From positions 2,108,001 through 2,172,000 of the forward strand of contig NZ_CP027706.1 in the NCBI RefSeq assembly GCF_003850565.1: a stretch of 64,000 nucleotides of DNA, given 5' to 3'. Source of the DNA: Pseudomonas sessilinigenes (GTDB lineage Bacteria > Pseudomonadota > Gammaproteobacteria > Pseudomonadales > Pseudomonadaceae). The notes under the pieces are model-generated. The model worked only from the letters and a program-made list of their open reading frames with translations. It made no database searches and was not told the origin of the DNA. Shown here piece after piece: positions 51,267 to 60,473 of this stretch (positions within the stretch are counted from its first letter, which is position 1; each line of letters opens with the position of its first letter). Both the position numbers and the translations under genes were made by a program.

Positions 51267-51748
51267 TGAGTACCGGTAGAATCCAGTTCGCCGAGCAGGA
51301 CGGCACCTTTGTCCTGAAATTCGTCGGTGAAGTGCGCCTGACCCTCTGTTCGGCGCTGGATGCGACTATTGAGCGGATCTTCACTGCGCTGAACTTCTCG
51401 GCGATCGTGATCGATCTGACGGAAACCCGCAGTATCGACAGCACCACGCTGGGCTTGCTGGCCAAGTTGTCGATTCTTTCTCGGCAGAAGGTCGGCCTGC
51501 TGCCCACCGTCGTCACCACCCACGAAGACATTACCCGGCTCTTGCAGTCCATGGGTTTCGATCAGGTGTTCAATATCGTTGATCGCCCGATCCCCTGTCC
51601 TGAGTGCCTGACCGACCTACCGTCCCAGGATCAATCGGAGGAGGTAGTGCGGATCAAGGTCCTGGAGGCCCACAAGATTCTGATGGGGCTCAATGACTCC
51701 AATCGTGAAGCCTTCCATGATCTGGTGAACGCCCTGGAGCGCCACTGA
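51266..51748 (+). CDS. STAS-domain anti-sigma-factor antagonist (RssC-type)
   Basis: A 160-residue protein with a STAS domain: FAEQDGTFVLKFVGEVRLTL, then AIVIDLTETRSIDSTTLGLL, which holds the phosphorylatable Ser/Thr, and TTHEDITRLLQSMGFDQVF. It is translationally coupled to rssB, whose phosphatase domain probably dephosphorylates it. A C-terminal segment with CPECL follows. In Pseudomonas this pair is linked to sigma-S turnover; the exact partner is not visible here. Confidence 0.87.
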   Translation: MSTGRIQFAEQDGTFVLKFVGEVRLTLCSALDATIERIFTALNFSAIVIDLTETRSIDSTTLGLLAKLSILSRQKVGLLPTVVTTHEDITRLLQSMGFDQVFNIVDRPIPCPECLTDLPSQDQSEEVVRIKVLEAHKILMGLNDSNREAFHDLVNALERH

Positions 51749-51768
51749 TCGATAGAAATGCCGGGTAT

Positions 51769-51804
51769 AAAAAAAGGGCGAACCATCAAGGTTCGCCCTT
51801 TTTT
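51769..51804. terminator. Bidirectional terminator
   Basis: An A-run, GGGCGAACC, a 5-base loop, GGTTCGCCC and a T-run, between the convergent STAS gene and tal. Confidence 0.92.
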
Positions 51805-51819
51805 ATACGTGCTGCCCGA

Positions 51820-52746
51820 TCAGAGCTTGGCGCTGAGCAGGGCCTCGAGTTTTTCCTGGTCGCGAGCGAATTGACGGATGCCTTCCGCCAGTTTCTCGGT
51901 GGCCATCGCATCCTCGTTCGACGCCCAGCGGAACTGCGCTTCGTTGAGGCTCTGGCGTGCTTCGCCGGTCTTGCTCGGGCTCAGCTTGCGCTCCAGCTTG
52001 CCAGTATCGGCCGCTAGTTTTTCGATCAGGTCCGGGCTGATGGTCAGGCGGTCGCAGCCTGCCAGTTGCTCGATCTGATTCAGGTTGCGGAAGCTGGCGC
52101 CCATGACCACTGTCTTGTAGTCATTGGCCTTGTAGTAGTTGTAGATTCGAGTCACCGACTGCACGCCTGGGTCGTCCGCGTTGGTGTAGTCGTTTCCAGT
52201 CGCCTTCTTGTACCAATCGTAGATCCGGCCCACGAACGGCGAAATCAGGAACACCCCGGCATCGGCGCAAGCCACGGCCTGGGCAAAGGAGAACAGCAGG
52301 GTCAGGTTGGTTTGGATGCCTTCGCGCTCCAGTTGCTCGGCAGTACGGATACCTTCCCAGGTAGAAGCGATCTTGATCAGCACTCGATCGCGGCCCACAC
52401 CGGCTGTTTCGTACAGGTCGATCAAGCGATGAGCGCGTTTGAGCATGGCCGTGGTGTCGAAAGACAGGCGAGCATCGACTTCGGTGGAAATACGGCCCGG
52501 GATGACCTTGAGGATTTCTTGGCCGACGGCCACACCGAAACGATCGCTGGCCAGGCCAACATCGCCTTTGCAATCACTGACGCTGGCGTTGAGCAGTTCG
52601 GCATAGCCTGGAATAGCCGCAGCCTTGAGCAGCAGCGATGGGTTGGTGGTGGCGTCTACTGGCTTGACTCGGGCAATTGCGTCGAAGTCTCCGGTATCGG
52701 CCACGACGGTGGTGATTTTCTTCAGTTGTTCCAGCTTGGAAGTCAT
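51820..52746 (-). CDS. tal: Transaldolase
   Basis: A 308-residue class I transaldolase of the pentose phosphate pathway that moves a dihydroxyacetone unit between sugar phosphates through a Schiff base. The start is [20 protein letters not shown], then [12 protein letters not shown], the active-site lysine K125 in [13 protein letters not shown], and [15 protein letters not shown]. Length matches the 310-residue TalB type. ATG 52746 is chosen over a longer non-homologous extension. Confidence 0.95.
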   Translation of the reverse strand: MTSKLEQLKKITTVVADTGDFDAIARVKPVDATTNPSLLLKAAAIPGYAELLNASVSDCKGDVGLASDRFGVAVGQEILKVIPGRISTEVDARLSFDTTAMLKRAHRLIDLYETAGVGRDRVLIKIASTWEGIRTAEQLEREGIQTNLTLLFSFAQAVACADAGVFLISPFVGRIYDWYKKATGNDYTNADDPGVQSVTRIYNYYKANDYKTVVMGASFRNLNQIEQLAGCDRLTISPDLIEKLAADTGKLERKLSPSKTGEARQSLNEAQFRWASNEDAMATEKLAEGIRQFARDQEKLEALLSAKL

Positions 52747-52924
52747 GAGCGTGCTCTGTCCTATGGGTCCGATGACATTACCCGAGCGCCGACGAGCGCT
52801 CAAGGGCGCGAAATACTTGCAGAAGCCCCAAAGGCTACGGCCGGAACATGGCCGTTTGAAGGTTGGGGCGCTATCCAGATAAATACGATGCCAAAAGCTG
52901 GATCAGGTTCAATTGAACCGATAC

Positions 52925-53935
52925 CTAGCGTCCTTCGAGCAGTTGGCCGGCCTGGTCCAGCAGGGCAAGCGGATCTTTGCTCTTGTGGATGTCCACTGAC
53001 AATAGCTGACGAAACTTGCGTGCCCCTGGAAAACCGGTGCCCAGCCCCAGGATATGGCGGGTGATGTGATGCATGGCGCCACCGCTGGCCAAATGCTCGG
53101 CAATGTAAGGTCGCAGTTGCGCCAACGCTTCGGCGCGGGAAATCACCGGTGCTGTGCTGTTGAACAGCTGTTGGTCCACTTCGGCCAGCAGATAGGGGTT
53201 GTGGTACGCCTCACGGCCCAACATCACCCCATCGAAGGTCCGCAGATGCTCATGGCAGGACTCGAGGGTCTTGATGCCACCGTTGAGGATGATCTCCAAC
53301 TGCTCAAAGTCAGCCTTCAATTGCGCCGCCACGTCATAGCGCAGGGGCGGGATTTCCCGATTTTCCTTGGGTGACAGGCCTTCGAGGATCGCGATCCGGG
53401 CATGCACGGTAAAACTGGTACAGCCCGCTTCGTGGACCTGCCCTACGAAATCACGCAATTGCTCATAGCTGTCTCGCCCGTTGATGCCGATCCGGTGCTT
53501 GACCGTCACCGGGATCGATACCGCATCGCGCATCGCCTTCACGCAATCGGCCACCAGGGCCGGATGCCCCATCAGGCACGCACCGATCATGTTGTTCTGC
53601 ACCCGGTCGCTGGGGCAGCCCACATTGAGGTTGACCTCGTCATACCCGTGCTCCTGGGCCATGCGCGCGCAGGCGGCCAGGTCCGAAGGCGTACTGCCCC
53701 CCAGCTGCAAGGCCAGGGGATGCTCCGACTGGTGGTAGCGCAGGAAGCGCTCATGATCGCCGTTGAGCAAGGCCCCCGTGGTGACCATTTCGGTGTAGAG
53801 CAGGGTGTGCTTGGAGAGAAGGCGCAGGAAGTGACGGCAATGGCGGTCCGTCCAATCCATCATCGGCGCAACGCTAAACCGCCGGGACAGCGTAGGGCTT
53901 GAGTTTACTGGGGCTGTAGCTGAATTCTGGACCAT
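52925..53935 (-). CDS. dusA: tRNA-dihydrouridine synthase DusA
   Basis: A 336-residue FMN enzyme that reduces U20/U20a in tRNA D-loops. Motifs are FSVAPMMDWTDRHCRHF, TEMVTTGALL, LNVGCPSDRV with the catalytic Cys, VTVKHRIGI and FTVHARIAIL, and GVMLGREAYHNPYL. The frame is intact including the 5' end, which is a recognised integration site for genomic islands. The upstream flank is variable (see findings). Confidence 0.94.
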   Translation of the reverse strand: MVQNSATAPVNSSPTLSRRFSVAPMMDWTDRHCRHFLRLLSKHTLLYTEMVTTGALLNGDHERFLRYHQSEHPLALQLGGSTPSDLAACARMAQEHGYDEVNLNVGCPSDRVQNNMIGACLMGHPALVADCVKAMRDAVSIPVTVKHRIGINGRDSYEQLRDFVGQVHEAGCTSFTVHARIAILEGLSPKENREIPPLRYDVAAQLKADFEQLEIILNGGIKTLESCHEHLRTFDGVMLGREAYHNPYLLAEVDQQLFNSTAPVISRAEALAQLRPYIAEHLASGGAMHHITRHILGLGTGFPGARKFRQLLSVDIHKSKDPLALLDQAGQLLEGR

Positions 53936-53978
53936 TTTGCTCTACGTGTTTAAGGCGTGTTCTGGGGCGTTTTCAGGT

Positions 53979-54019
53979 GTTCTTTAGGTGTTGGTGGTAC
54001 GACACACCACCTAAGGAAC
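53979..54019. repeat. Imperfect inverted repeat upstream of dusA
   Basis: GTTCTTTAGGTG (53979-53990) and CACCTAAGGAAC (54008-54019) are complementary at 11 of 12 positions, with an inner GGTGGT/ACCACC pairing option. It lies in a less GC-rich, gene-free stretch 44 bases from dusA. Confidence 0.6.
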
Positions 54020-54210
54020 TGGCATGTAGCACTTTCGATAGGGCGACTTTCTGGGCAGGAAAGCTGGCAGATGGGCTGCGAGCTGCACGGCTCAGGTCCG
54101 CATCAAACGAAATGGACGGCAAGTTTACCAAGAGAGCCGCAGCTTCGCCCGAAAACAGATGGCCCAGCCCTGGTGCGCGCTCAAGTGGGTAGGGTGCAGG
54201 GATGAACGAT

Positions 54211-55098
54211 TCAGCAAGCTTGCCCCAGGGCTTGTATCAGCTGTCCAGCCACGAAGGTTTCTACCGCGCCTTCGCTGGTGCCTGTTGCAAAGGCCGCACA
54301 GCAGGCCGATGTGGCGCCATCGCGGACTCGATAGACCGCGATCACGCTGCCAGGTCCGCAGCCTGTGTGCCCACTAAGGGAAAAGCCGCCTTCAATCGAA
54401 CCCTGCATAACCCCCAGGCCATAGCCAGGCTCGATCCATGGTCGCCCTGGAATCGGACCGCCGAGTGCTCGAGTGGCCTGCATTTCCTTAAGCAGATCCG
54501 CGGAGAAAAGGTACTCGCAAAGCAAGCGATCCAAGAAGAGCGCCGCTTGCGAAATCGGGCCGACCAGCAGGCCGTGATAAACCCAGGCGGGGTCATAGTT
54601 CGATGTGCTCCCCGAAGCCGTTGCCTGTAGGTCTGCGGGTGTCTTGGCGAACCGAACATTCGACAGCCCCAGAGGCGCCAGGGCGCGTTGAGTGACGGCA
54701 TCATCCAGTTCCAGGTCAGTCATGCGTTCAATCAACCTGCCAACCAGCAGATAGCCAACATTCGAGTATCTCCAATGGGTTCCGGGGGCATATCGAAGTC
54801 GCAGACCATCAAGGCGTTGCATCATTTCAGTTGCTGGCCAAGGTGATTCATTGTTGGCAACAGCGGCGTGATACTCCACCAGCTCGCCATAGTCGGCGAG
54901 GCCGGCCTCATGTCGCAGTAGCTGGCGCAAGGTGAAAGCGTGACCGGCAATAGGGGCGTCCAGCTCCAGCAATCCATCACGCACCAGTGACAGGGCTGTC
55001 GCCGCTAGAACTGTTTTCGTGAAACTCCACCAAGGTGCGATCAGATCTGAGCGATCAGGCGTTGCAGGCTTACCATTCGAGATGAGCGAACTGAGCAT
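54211..55098 (-). CDS. Beta-lactamase-fold serine hydrolase (class C/EstB-like), cytosolic
   Basis: A 295-residue serine hydrolase with SxxK motif PWWSFTKTVLAATAL near residue 26, Tyr motif WRYSNVGYLLVGRLIERM near residue 110 and an HTG (KTG-like) motif GHTGCGPGS near residue 250. LLRHEAGLADYGELV is typical of the family. No signal peptide is present, so it is more like an esterase or peptidase than a secreted beta-lactamase. Base composition is visibly lower in GC than neighbouring core genes, suggesting transfer. The substrate is unknown. Confidence 0.75.
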   Translation of the reverse strand: MLSSLISNGKPATPDRSDLIAPWWSFTKTVLAATALSLVRDGLLELDAPIAGHAFTLRQLLRHEAGLADYGELVEYHAAVANNESPWPATEMMQRLDGLRLRYAPGTHWRYSNVGYLLVGRLIERMTDLELDDAVTQRALAPLGLSNVRFAKTPADLQATASGSTSNYDPAWVYHGLLVGPISQAALFLDRLLCEYLFSADLLKEMQATRALGGPIPGRPWIEPGYGLGVMQGSIEGGFSLSGHTGCGPGSVIAVYRVRDGATSACCAAFATGTSEGAVETFVAGQLIQALGQAC

Positions 55099-55309
55099 GG
55101 GGTTCCTGGGTATTGAGCGGTTCTACAAGATACCTCCATTGATTCCCATTGGCTCGAATCCGCTATCCAGCCATGGTCCTGGCAGCGAGCAAGGTATTGG
55201 GCCCATCCTCGATGTGGGCTGGCGGCACTTGGCTAGCATGGACGCCGTGTTTCAGCTGAGCCAGAGTTTCGTGGTTTTCCCTACGCCACATGCACAAGGA
55301 GTGAATGTC

Positions 55310-55792
55310 ATGCCTTCGATCAAGCTCGCCGCGCTGACCATGGCCGTTCTGGCTCTCACGGCCTGCGCCGTGCCTGGTAAAAGCAGCAGCCAGGACAATG
55401 AGATCAATATCGCCGCGCAACGGCTGATTGGCCAGCCAGCCAAGAAAGCCTTCGAATTGTTCGGCAAGCCCGACCAGGGGATGGGGCCTTCGTCCTATGG
55501 CAGTGGTGGTTTCTATGCCTGGAACCGGGTGCAGACCCATCTGGGGCCCGACAAGGTGTTCGTGCAGACTGGCAGCGAATATGTCGGCCAGCGCGAAACA
55601 TGGGTTGGGGTCGGTGGCCAGGGTGTGGCTGGCGCGATGCCGGTGAGCAGCGAGGCGGTCTATCGCAAGACCGGTTATTACGAGAACCAGACCGTGCTGG
55701 ATTATTTCTGCAGCATCACTCTGTATACCGACAGCAAGAACATCATCACCAACGCCAGCGTAATCGATTGCCAGGATCGCCAGCGGCGCTAG
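55310..55792 (+). CDS. Putative lipoprotein
   Basis: A 160-residue protein with a lipoprotein signal (MPSIKLAALTMAVLALTAC, lipobox LTAC). Later blocks are INIAAQRLIGQPAKKAFELF, GGFYAWNRVQTHLGPDKVFV, and two C-terminal Cys residues (DYFCSITLY, ASVIDCQD) that could form a disulfide. The AAKKAFELFGKPD pattern recalls SmpA/BamE-like small lipoprotein helices, but I cannot place the family. AAGGAG lies 8 bases before the ATG, which fixes the start. Confidence 0.78.
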   Translation: MPSIKLAALTMAVLALTACAVPGKSSSQDNEINIAAQRLIGQPAKKAFELFGKPDQGMGPSSYGSGGFYAWNRVQTHLGPDKVFVQTGSEYVGQRETWVGVGGQGVAGAMPVSSEAVYRKTGYYENQTVLDYFCSITLYTDSKNIITNASVIDCQDRQRR

Positions 55793-56340
55793 GTATGGTA
55801 CGGAAAGTACCGTCGTAGGCGTGCTGCATGCCGGCGAGCAGCGTAGTGGCTTCCTGACTGTTTTTCTCGATACGCCAGCCTGTGCGTAGCATCGTTCGAG
55901 CGGCTGGCGTAGGTTGCGCTGCCCACGCTCCGGTCCGGAGCCAGATCCTCGTGCGGGCTTCGTCGTTGGCGGCGGTAGCCAGCAACTGGCTCGGCTCGGC
56001 AGAGGGCGCTGCACAAGTCCGGAATGTCATGCCGGGCATTGTCGCAAATCAGGCCGAGTGGGTGTGGCGCGCATCTTTGAAGGGTGCCAGGGGGAAACGC
56101 CTGTAGCGATCACCTGAAAAGTTTTTGTGAATACCCGGTGGGCAGCATGCAGCAATCCTGGAAAAGCCTTTTGCAAGGTGCTCTGTACTACCTGAAAATT
56201 GGCTCGGAGCCACTGTTGCGGTTTCCATGGTTCGCACCGGCCTGATCATTGTTGAGAGAAATTCTCAGGTCATGGACGAATACTCTGCCGCACCGGCGAT
56301 CTATGCTTCAGGCATTGCCTCGTGCAGCCGATAACGGCCC
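55793..56340. other. Gene-poor stretch before the diguanylate cyclase
   Basis: About 550 bases without a convincing gene. On the minus strand a frame (55746-56039) has protein-like composition (LLATAANDEARTRIWLRTGA, then LLAGMQHAYDGTF) but no ribosome site, and it overlaps the lipoprotein gene. It may be decayed coding sequence. Confidence 0.4.
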
Positions 56341-58047
56341 ATGGACCTGCTTGCCAGAATAGTGGGCCCAATAAGCATGGAGCTGATGCTGCGCCAGACG
56401 CTGGCGGATGAGCCGGCGAAAAACAACAAGGGATTTGCGTTGCAAATCACGCCTTTTCCCGTCAGGACGACCCTTTTGCCCGTTCCCATTTACGATGCAC
56501 ATCATGCCCCCGGCGGCACCCTGAAGCGCCTGCCTTTGCTCAAGGCGGCAGTGGCCTTCATCGCCATGGTCTTTCTCTGCCTGTGCGGCTTGCTGTATCT
56601 GCAGCTCGAACAGTCCTGGCGGCATGACTTGGCCCAGGCCGAGGTCAACTCCATCAACCTCACCCAGGCCATGGCCCAGCAGGCCGAGGACACCTTCATG
56701 GAGGCCGACCTGGTACTGATGAGCCTTTCCGAGTGGATCGAAACCCTGGGCGAGGGGCCAGAGCAGAGATTGCGCCTGCAGAAAATCTTCGCGCGGCGCG
56801 TATTGGCCCTGAACCAGCTCAGCGGGGTCTTTCTCTACGACAAGCAGGGGCAGTGGATGGTCAGCTCCTTCAACGACTCGCCCCATGGCGAGGAGGTAGC
56901 GGATCGCGATTACTTTCGCTTCCACCAGCAGAATGCCTCGTTGCAGGTGCACATCAGCCCGGCGATTCGCAGCCGTGCCAATGGCGAGTGGATCATTCCG
57001 ATTTCCCGGCGGATCAACGACCAGAATGGGGATTTCCAGGGGGTACTGATGGCCGGCATCAAGCTGGCGTATTTCGACCAGTACTTCAAAAGCTTCAATA
57101 TCGACGATCAGGGGACAATGTTCCTGGCCCTGTCCGACGGTACGCTCCTGGCGCGGCGGCCATTCGAGGAGCGCCAGGTCGGGGCGTCGTTGGCCCGTGG
57201 TGAGATCTTCAGCAAGTACCTGCCTGAGGCCACTGCCGGCAATGCCATGATCACCTCGATCGTGGACGGCATACCGCGCCTGTATGGCTACCGCCAGTTG
57301 CAGGCTTATCCGCTGGTGGTGGCTGCGGCCAACTCCAAGGATGCGATTCTCAAGGGTTGGTACTCCTCGGCCTACCAGTCCAGCGCCATCGTGGCCCTGG
57401 TGTTGCTGGGCGTCGGCTTGTTCGGCTGGGTGTTCGTGCACCAGGTACGCAATAACGAGCGGATCGAGGCTGACCTGCGCGAGGCGCAGGAGGCGCTGGA
57501 GGTGATCGCCACCCATGACAGCCTGACCGGCCTGGCCAACCGGCGGCTGTTCGAGCGCTCCTTGGCGATCGAGTTCAGTCGCGGTGCCCGGCAAGGCAGC
57601 CCGCTGGGGCTGATCATGGCCGACATCGACTTCTTCAAGAGCTACAACGATACCTATGGCCATGTCGCGGGCGACCATTGCCTGAGTCAGGTGGCCCAGG
57701 CCCTGCAGCAGTGTTGCCAGCGCAAGGCCGACCTGGCGGTGCGCTATGGCGGTGAGGAGTTCGCACTGCTGTTGCCCGATACCGATATCCATGGCGTGCT
57801 GGCCATGGCTGAGCAGGTGCGCCAGAGCGTCATGGCACGCAACATCACCCACTCCGGTTCTCCGGTCGGCTGCGTGACGGTCAGTCTGGGCTGCTACTCC
57901 TTCGTGCCCAGTGGCCGCGACAGCATCGAAGTGTTCATCGAGCGAGCGGACGCAGCCCTGTACCAGGCCAAGGCCACGGGGCGCAATCGGGTGGCGGCGT
58001 TAGCGATGGAAACGCTGCCGGAGCAGTTGCAGCGTTCTGATCGTTGA
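56341..58047 (+). CDS. Membrane diguanylate cyclase (Cache-GGDEF)
   Basis: A protein of up to 568 residues that should make c-di-GMP. An N-terminal helix (LLKAAVAFIAMVFLCLCGLL) precedes a periplasmic Cache-type sensor (FSEWIE region to YPLVVAAANSKD). A second helix (SAIVALVLLGVGLFGWVFVH) leads to a GGDEF domain with DSLTGLANRRLFERSL, IMADIDFFKSYNDTYGH and active-site GGEEF. The I-site RxxD lies five residues before it (RKAD), so feedback inhibition is likely. The first 60 residues are poorly conserved and the start (56341 or 56377) is uncertain. Confidence 0.88.
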   Translation: MDLLARIVGPISMELMLRQTLADEPAKNNKGFALQITPFPVRTTLLPVPIYDAHHAPGGTLKRLPLLKAAVAFIAMVFLCLCGLLYLQLEQSWRHDLAQAEVNSINLTQAMAQQAEDTFMEADLVLMSLSEWIETLGEGPEQRLRLQKIFARRVLALNQLSGVFLYDKQGQWMVSSFNDSPHGEEVADRDYFRFHQQNASLQVHISPAIRSRANGEWIIPISRRINDQNGDFQGVLMAGIKLAYFDQYFKSFNIDDQGTMFLALSDGTLLARRPFEERQVGASLARGEIFSKYLPEATAGNAMITSIVDGIPRLYGYRQLQAYPLVVAAANSKDAILKGWYSSAYQSSAIVALVLLGVGLFGWVFVHQVRNNERIEADLREAQEALEVIATHDSLTGLANRRLFERSLAIEFSRGARQGSPLGLIMADIDFFKSYNDTYGHVAGDHCLSQVAQALQQCCQRKADLAVRYGGEEFALLLPDTDIHGVLAMAEQVRQSVMARNITHSGSPVGCVTVSLGCYSFVPSGRDSIEVFIERADAALYQAKATGRNRVAALAMETLPEQLQRSDR

Positions 58048-58050
58048 GTG

Positions 58051-58572
58051 CTACCAGGTCTTGCAGAACACCTGATTGCCATAGCGGTTGCCGCCGAATT
58101 CATAGTGGGTGGTGCCGACGGCGTCGTATCCCTGGGCCAGGTAGAAGGCAAGCGCCGGATGATTGCCATCCCAGGCGGTGAGCCACAGGCAACTGGCCTG
58201 GCGCGCTTGTGCCAGGCTCTCGGCCCTATCTAGCAAGGCTTGGCCAATTCCCTGGCGATGAGCATGGCGCTGCACATACAGGCGTACCAGTTCCATGCCC
58301 TGAGAGAGTTGTGCCAGCGGCGGCCGGATGTTGTCGCCGAGCTCGGCAAATCCCAGCAGGTGTCCCGCGCGCTCGGCCAGTAGCAAGACCTTGCGCGGAT
58401 CTGCCAGGCGCTGGCGAAATTGCTGCGGTGCATAGGTGCTCAAGGCTTCCTCGGCCAGGTCTGCGCGCATGCCGTCGGTGGCGTAGGTATCGAGGAAGAC
58501 CTGGGTGGCCAGGCCGCTGATGCACAGGGCGTCCTCGACTTGTGCGTGACGAAAGACAACGGGGGTGGACAT
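58051..58572 (-). CDS. GNAT family N-acetyltransferase
   Basis: A 173-residue acetyltransferase with the GNAT layout: VVFRHAQVEDALCISGLATQ at the start, GHLLGFAELGD, the acetyl-CoA loop LYVQRHAHRQGIGQALLDRA (Q/RxxGxG/A) and the C-terminal WDGNHPALAFYLAQGYDAVG. The substrate cannot be read. ATG 58572 is chosen because upstream sequence is shadow frame of the next gene. Confidence 0.85.
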   Translation of the reverse strand: MSTPVVFRHAQVEDALCISGLATQVFLDTYATDGMRADLAEEALSTYAPQQFRQRLADPRKVLLLAERAGHLLGFAELGDNIRPPLAQLSQGMELVRLYVQRHAHRQGIGQALLDRAESLAQARQASCLWLTAWDGNHPALAFYLAQGYDAVGTTHYEFGGNRYGNQVFCKTW

Positions 58573-58600
58573 GACTGCATCCTTGTCGGCAAAGACTTGC

Positions 58601-59182
58601 TCAATGGGAGGTGTGTTCGAGCAGCTGCTCCAGGTGCCGGCGCACCTCGGGCCACTCGTCGTCGATGATGCTGAAGCGCACGGAATTGCGTTTGCGGCCA
58701 TCGGGCATGATGCGCTCATGGCGCACTATGCCTTCTTGCTGTGCGCCCAGGCGCAGGATCGCGGCGCGAGATTTGTGGTTGATTTCATCCGTGGTGAACT
58801 GCACTCGCACGCAAGCCATCTTCTCGAAGGCATGGCACAGCATCAGGTACTTGGCCTCGGTATTGACGAAGCTGCGTTGCCAGCGACTGGCAATCCAGGT
58901 GCTGCCAATCTCCAGTTTTCGATTGTGTTGATCGATCTTCCAGAAGCGTGTGCAGCCGATGACCTCGCCGGTGGATCGCAAACACGTGACGAAGGGCTGC
59001 ACGGTGCCGTTGGCGCGGCCATCGAGGGCGGCGGCCAGGTAGCGGTCGATGGTGTCCGGGGAGGGCACCACGGTGAAGGGCAGGTTCCATAGCTCGCCAT
59101 CCCGGGCGGCAGCGACCAGGGCATCGGCATCGCTGGCTTGTAGGGGGCGCAGAACGATGCGGGGGCCTTCCAGCGGGTACAT
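58601..59182 (-). CDS. RimJ/RimL-type GNAT acetyltransferase
   Basis: A 193-residue acetyltransferase of the GNAT_3 type: MYPLEGPRIVLRPLQASDAD, VIGCTRFWKIDQHNRKLEIG, TWIASRWQRSFVNTEAKYLM and VQFTTDEINHKSRAAILRLG, the usual RimJ/RimL-like blocks. It could acetylate a ribosomal N-terminus or an amino acid or antibiotic; which is not evident. It lies 28 bases from the other GNAT gene, probably co-transcribed. ATG 59182 is favoured by homology. Confidence 0.83.
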   Translation of the reverse strand: MYPLEGPRIVLRPLQASDADALVAAARDGELWNLPFTVVPSPDTIDRYLAAALDGRANGTVQPFVTCLRSTGEVIGCTRFWKIDQHNRKLEIGSTWIASRWQRSFVNTEAKYLMLCHAFEKMACVRVQFTTDEINHKSRAAILRLGAQQEGIVRHERIMPDGRKRNSVRFSIIDDEWPEVRRHLEQLLEHTSH

Positions 59183-59412
59183 GGCACGGCTTCTCCAGAG
59201 CGAGGCGAGGGGGGCATTACAGGATCGTCGCTGCCTCTTGGCAAGAGCCAATCGAGTGCCAATTCAATAAAAAATATCAGGCGAATCGATTGTCGCGGCT
59301 CGTGCTTTCTGGCTTATACATCAGCCGGGTATGCCAGGGCCTGGCGTTGCTCGAATGGATCGGTATGCGGATTGCCGGGGCCCGGCGCGACACTCATTTC
59401 AAGGACTTGTAC

Positions 59413-60240
59413 ATGAGCCAGCCGAACCAGATGAATTTCGATCTCTACCTGCATCGCCTCGGGTATGACAGCCCGCCGCCGCCAACCCTGGAGACATTGC
59501 GGGAGCTGCAGCTGCGTCATGTCTGCCGGTTCACCTTCGAGAGTCTTTCGACGTTGCTGCAGGTGGCGGTGCCTATCGACCTGGCATCGGTGGAACGCAA
59601 GATCCTTCACCAGGGGCGCGGAGGCTACTGTTACGAGCTCAACCAGGTCTTCCTGGTGCTGCTGCAGTACCTGGGCTATGAGGTCCGGGGCATCACCGGC
59701 CGGGTGGTGATGGGAGGGCCGGAGGATGAGCTCACCGCCCGTAGCCATCGCTTGACGCTGCTGCACCTGGACGGCCAGCGCTATATCGTCGATGTCGGTT
59801 TCGGCGGCATGGTGCCCACCGCGCCGCTGTTGCTGGACACCGAGCAGGAACAGGCAACGCCCCATGAGCCTTATCGCATCACCGAGCGTGAGGGCAGCTA
59901 TACCCTGCGAGCCAAGGTCGCGGACGAATGGCGAGCGATGTATGTGTTCGACCTGCAGGTGCAGGGGGACGTGGACTACGAAATGGGCAACTGGTACGTC
60001 TCGACCCATCCGGACTCGCCGTTTCTCGGCCAGTTGAAGGTGGCGCGAATCGGAGCGGGTGTGCGCCATACGCTGAACAACGCCAGCTATGCGATCCATC
60101 GGATGGGGCAACCCAGCGAGCGGCGGCAGATCTCCGACGTCGGGGAGTTCATGCGACTACTGCAGGACGAGTTCGCCTTGCGCTTGCCGGATCATCCCGA
60201 CCTGCAGCGTACGCTCCAGCAATTGCTCGAGGCCGGATGA
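59413..60240 (+). CDS. nat: Arylamine N-acetyltransferase
   Basis: A 275-residue enzyme that moves acetyl from acetyl-CoA to arylamines and hydrazines. The catalytic triad is C73 (GRGGYCYELN), H112 (ARSHRLTLL) and D127 (YIVDVGFGGM). The start FDLYLHRLGYDSPPPPTLET and the VCRFTFESL block are typical. AAGGA lies 7 bases before ATG 59413; the frame extends upstream without homology. A strong terminator follows. Confidence 0.93.
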   Translation: MSQPNQMNFDLYLHRLGYDSPPPPTLETLRELQLRHVCRFTFESLSTLLQVAVPIDLASVERKILHQGRGGYCYELNQVFLVLLQYLGYEVRGITGRVVMGGPEDELTARSHRLTLLHLDGQRYIVDVGFGGMVPTAPLLLDTEQEQATPHEPYRITEREGSYTLRAKVADEWRAMYVFDLQVQGDVDYEMGNWYVSTHPDSPFLGQLKVARIGAGVRHTLNNASYAIHRMGQPSERRQISDVGEFMRLLQDEFALRLPDHPDLQRTLQQLLEAG

Positions 60241-60272
60241 TCGCAAGGCTGCTTGGGACCTTTTCTTGCAAG

Positions 60273-60305
60273 GGCCGACTCGTTCATCGAGTCGGCCTTT
60301 TTTTA
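60273..60305 (+). terminator. Terminator of nat
   Basis: GGCCGACTCG and CGAGTCGGCC form a perfect 10-bp stem with a 5-base loop and a T-run of seven. Confidence 0.93.
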
Positions 60306-60473
60306 TGATGTTTTTTTAAGCTCCGAAGTGTCGCTGCCGTGGTGGGCGGGGCCATGGAGTACAGGACTTGGCAGAGGCTCTGGAACGGCTTTTTCGCCTG
60401 AGCATCCAGATAGCGCGGGCGGCTCCGAGTTGGCAGGGATGCACCAAAGTGGCCCGGGACTTGGCAGATAAAC

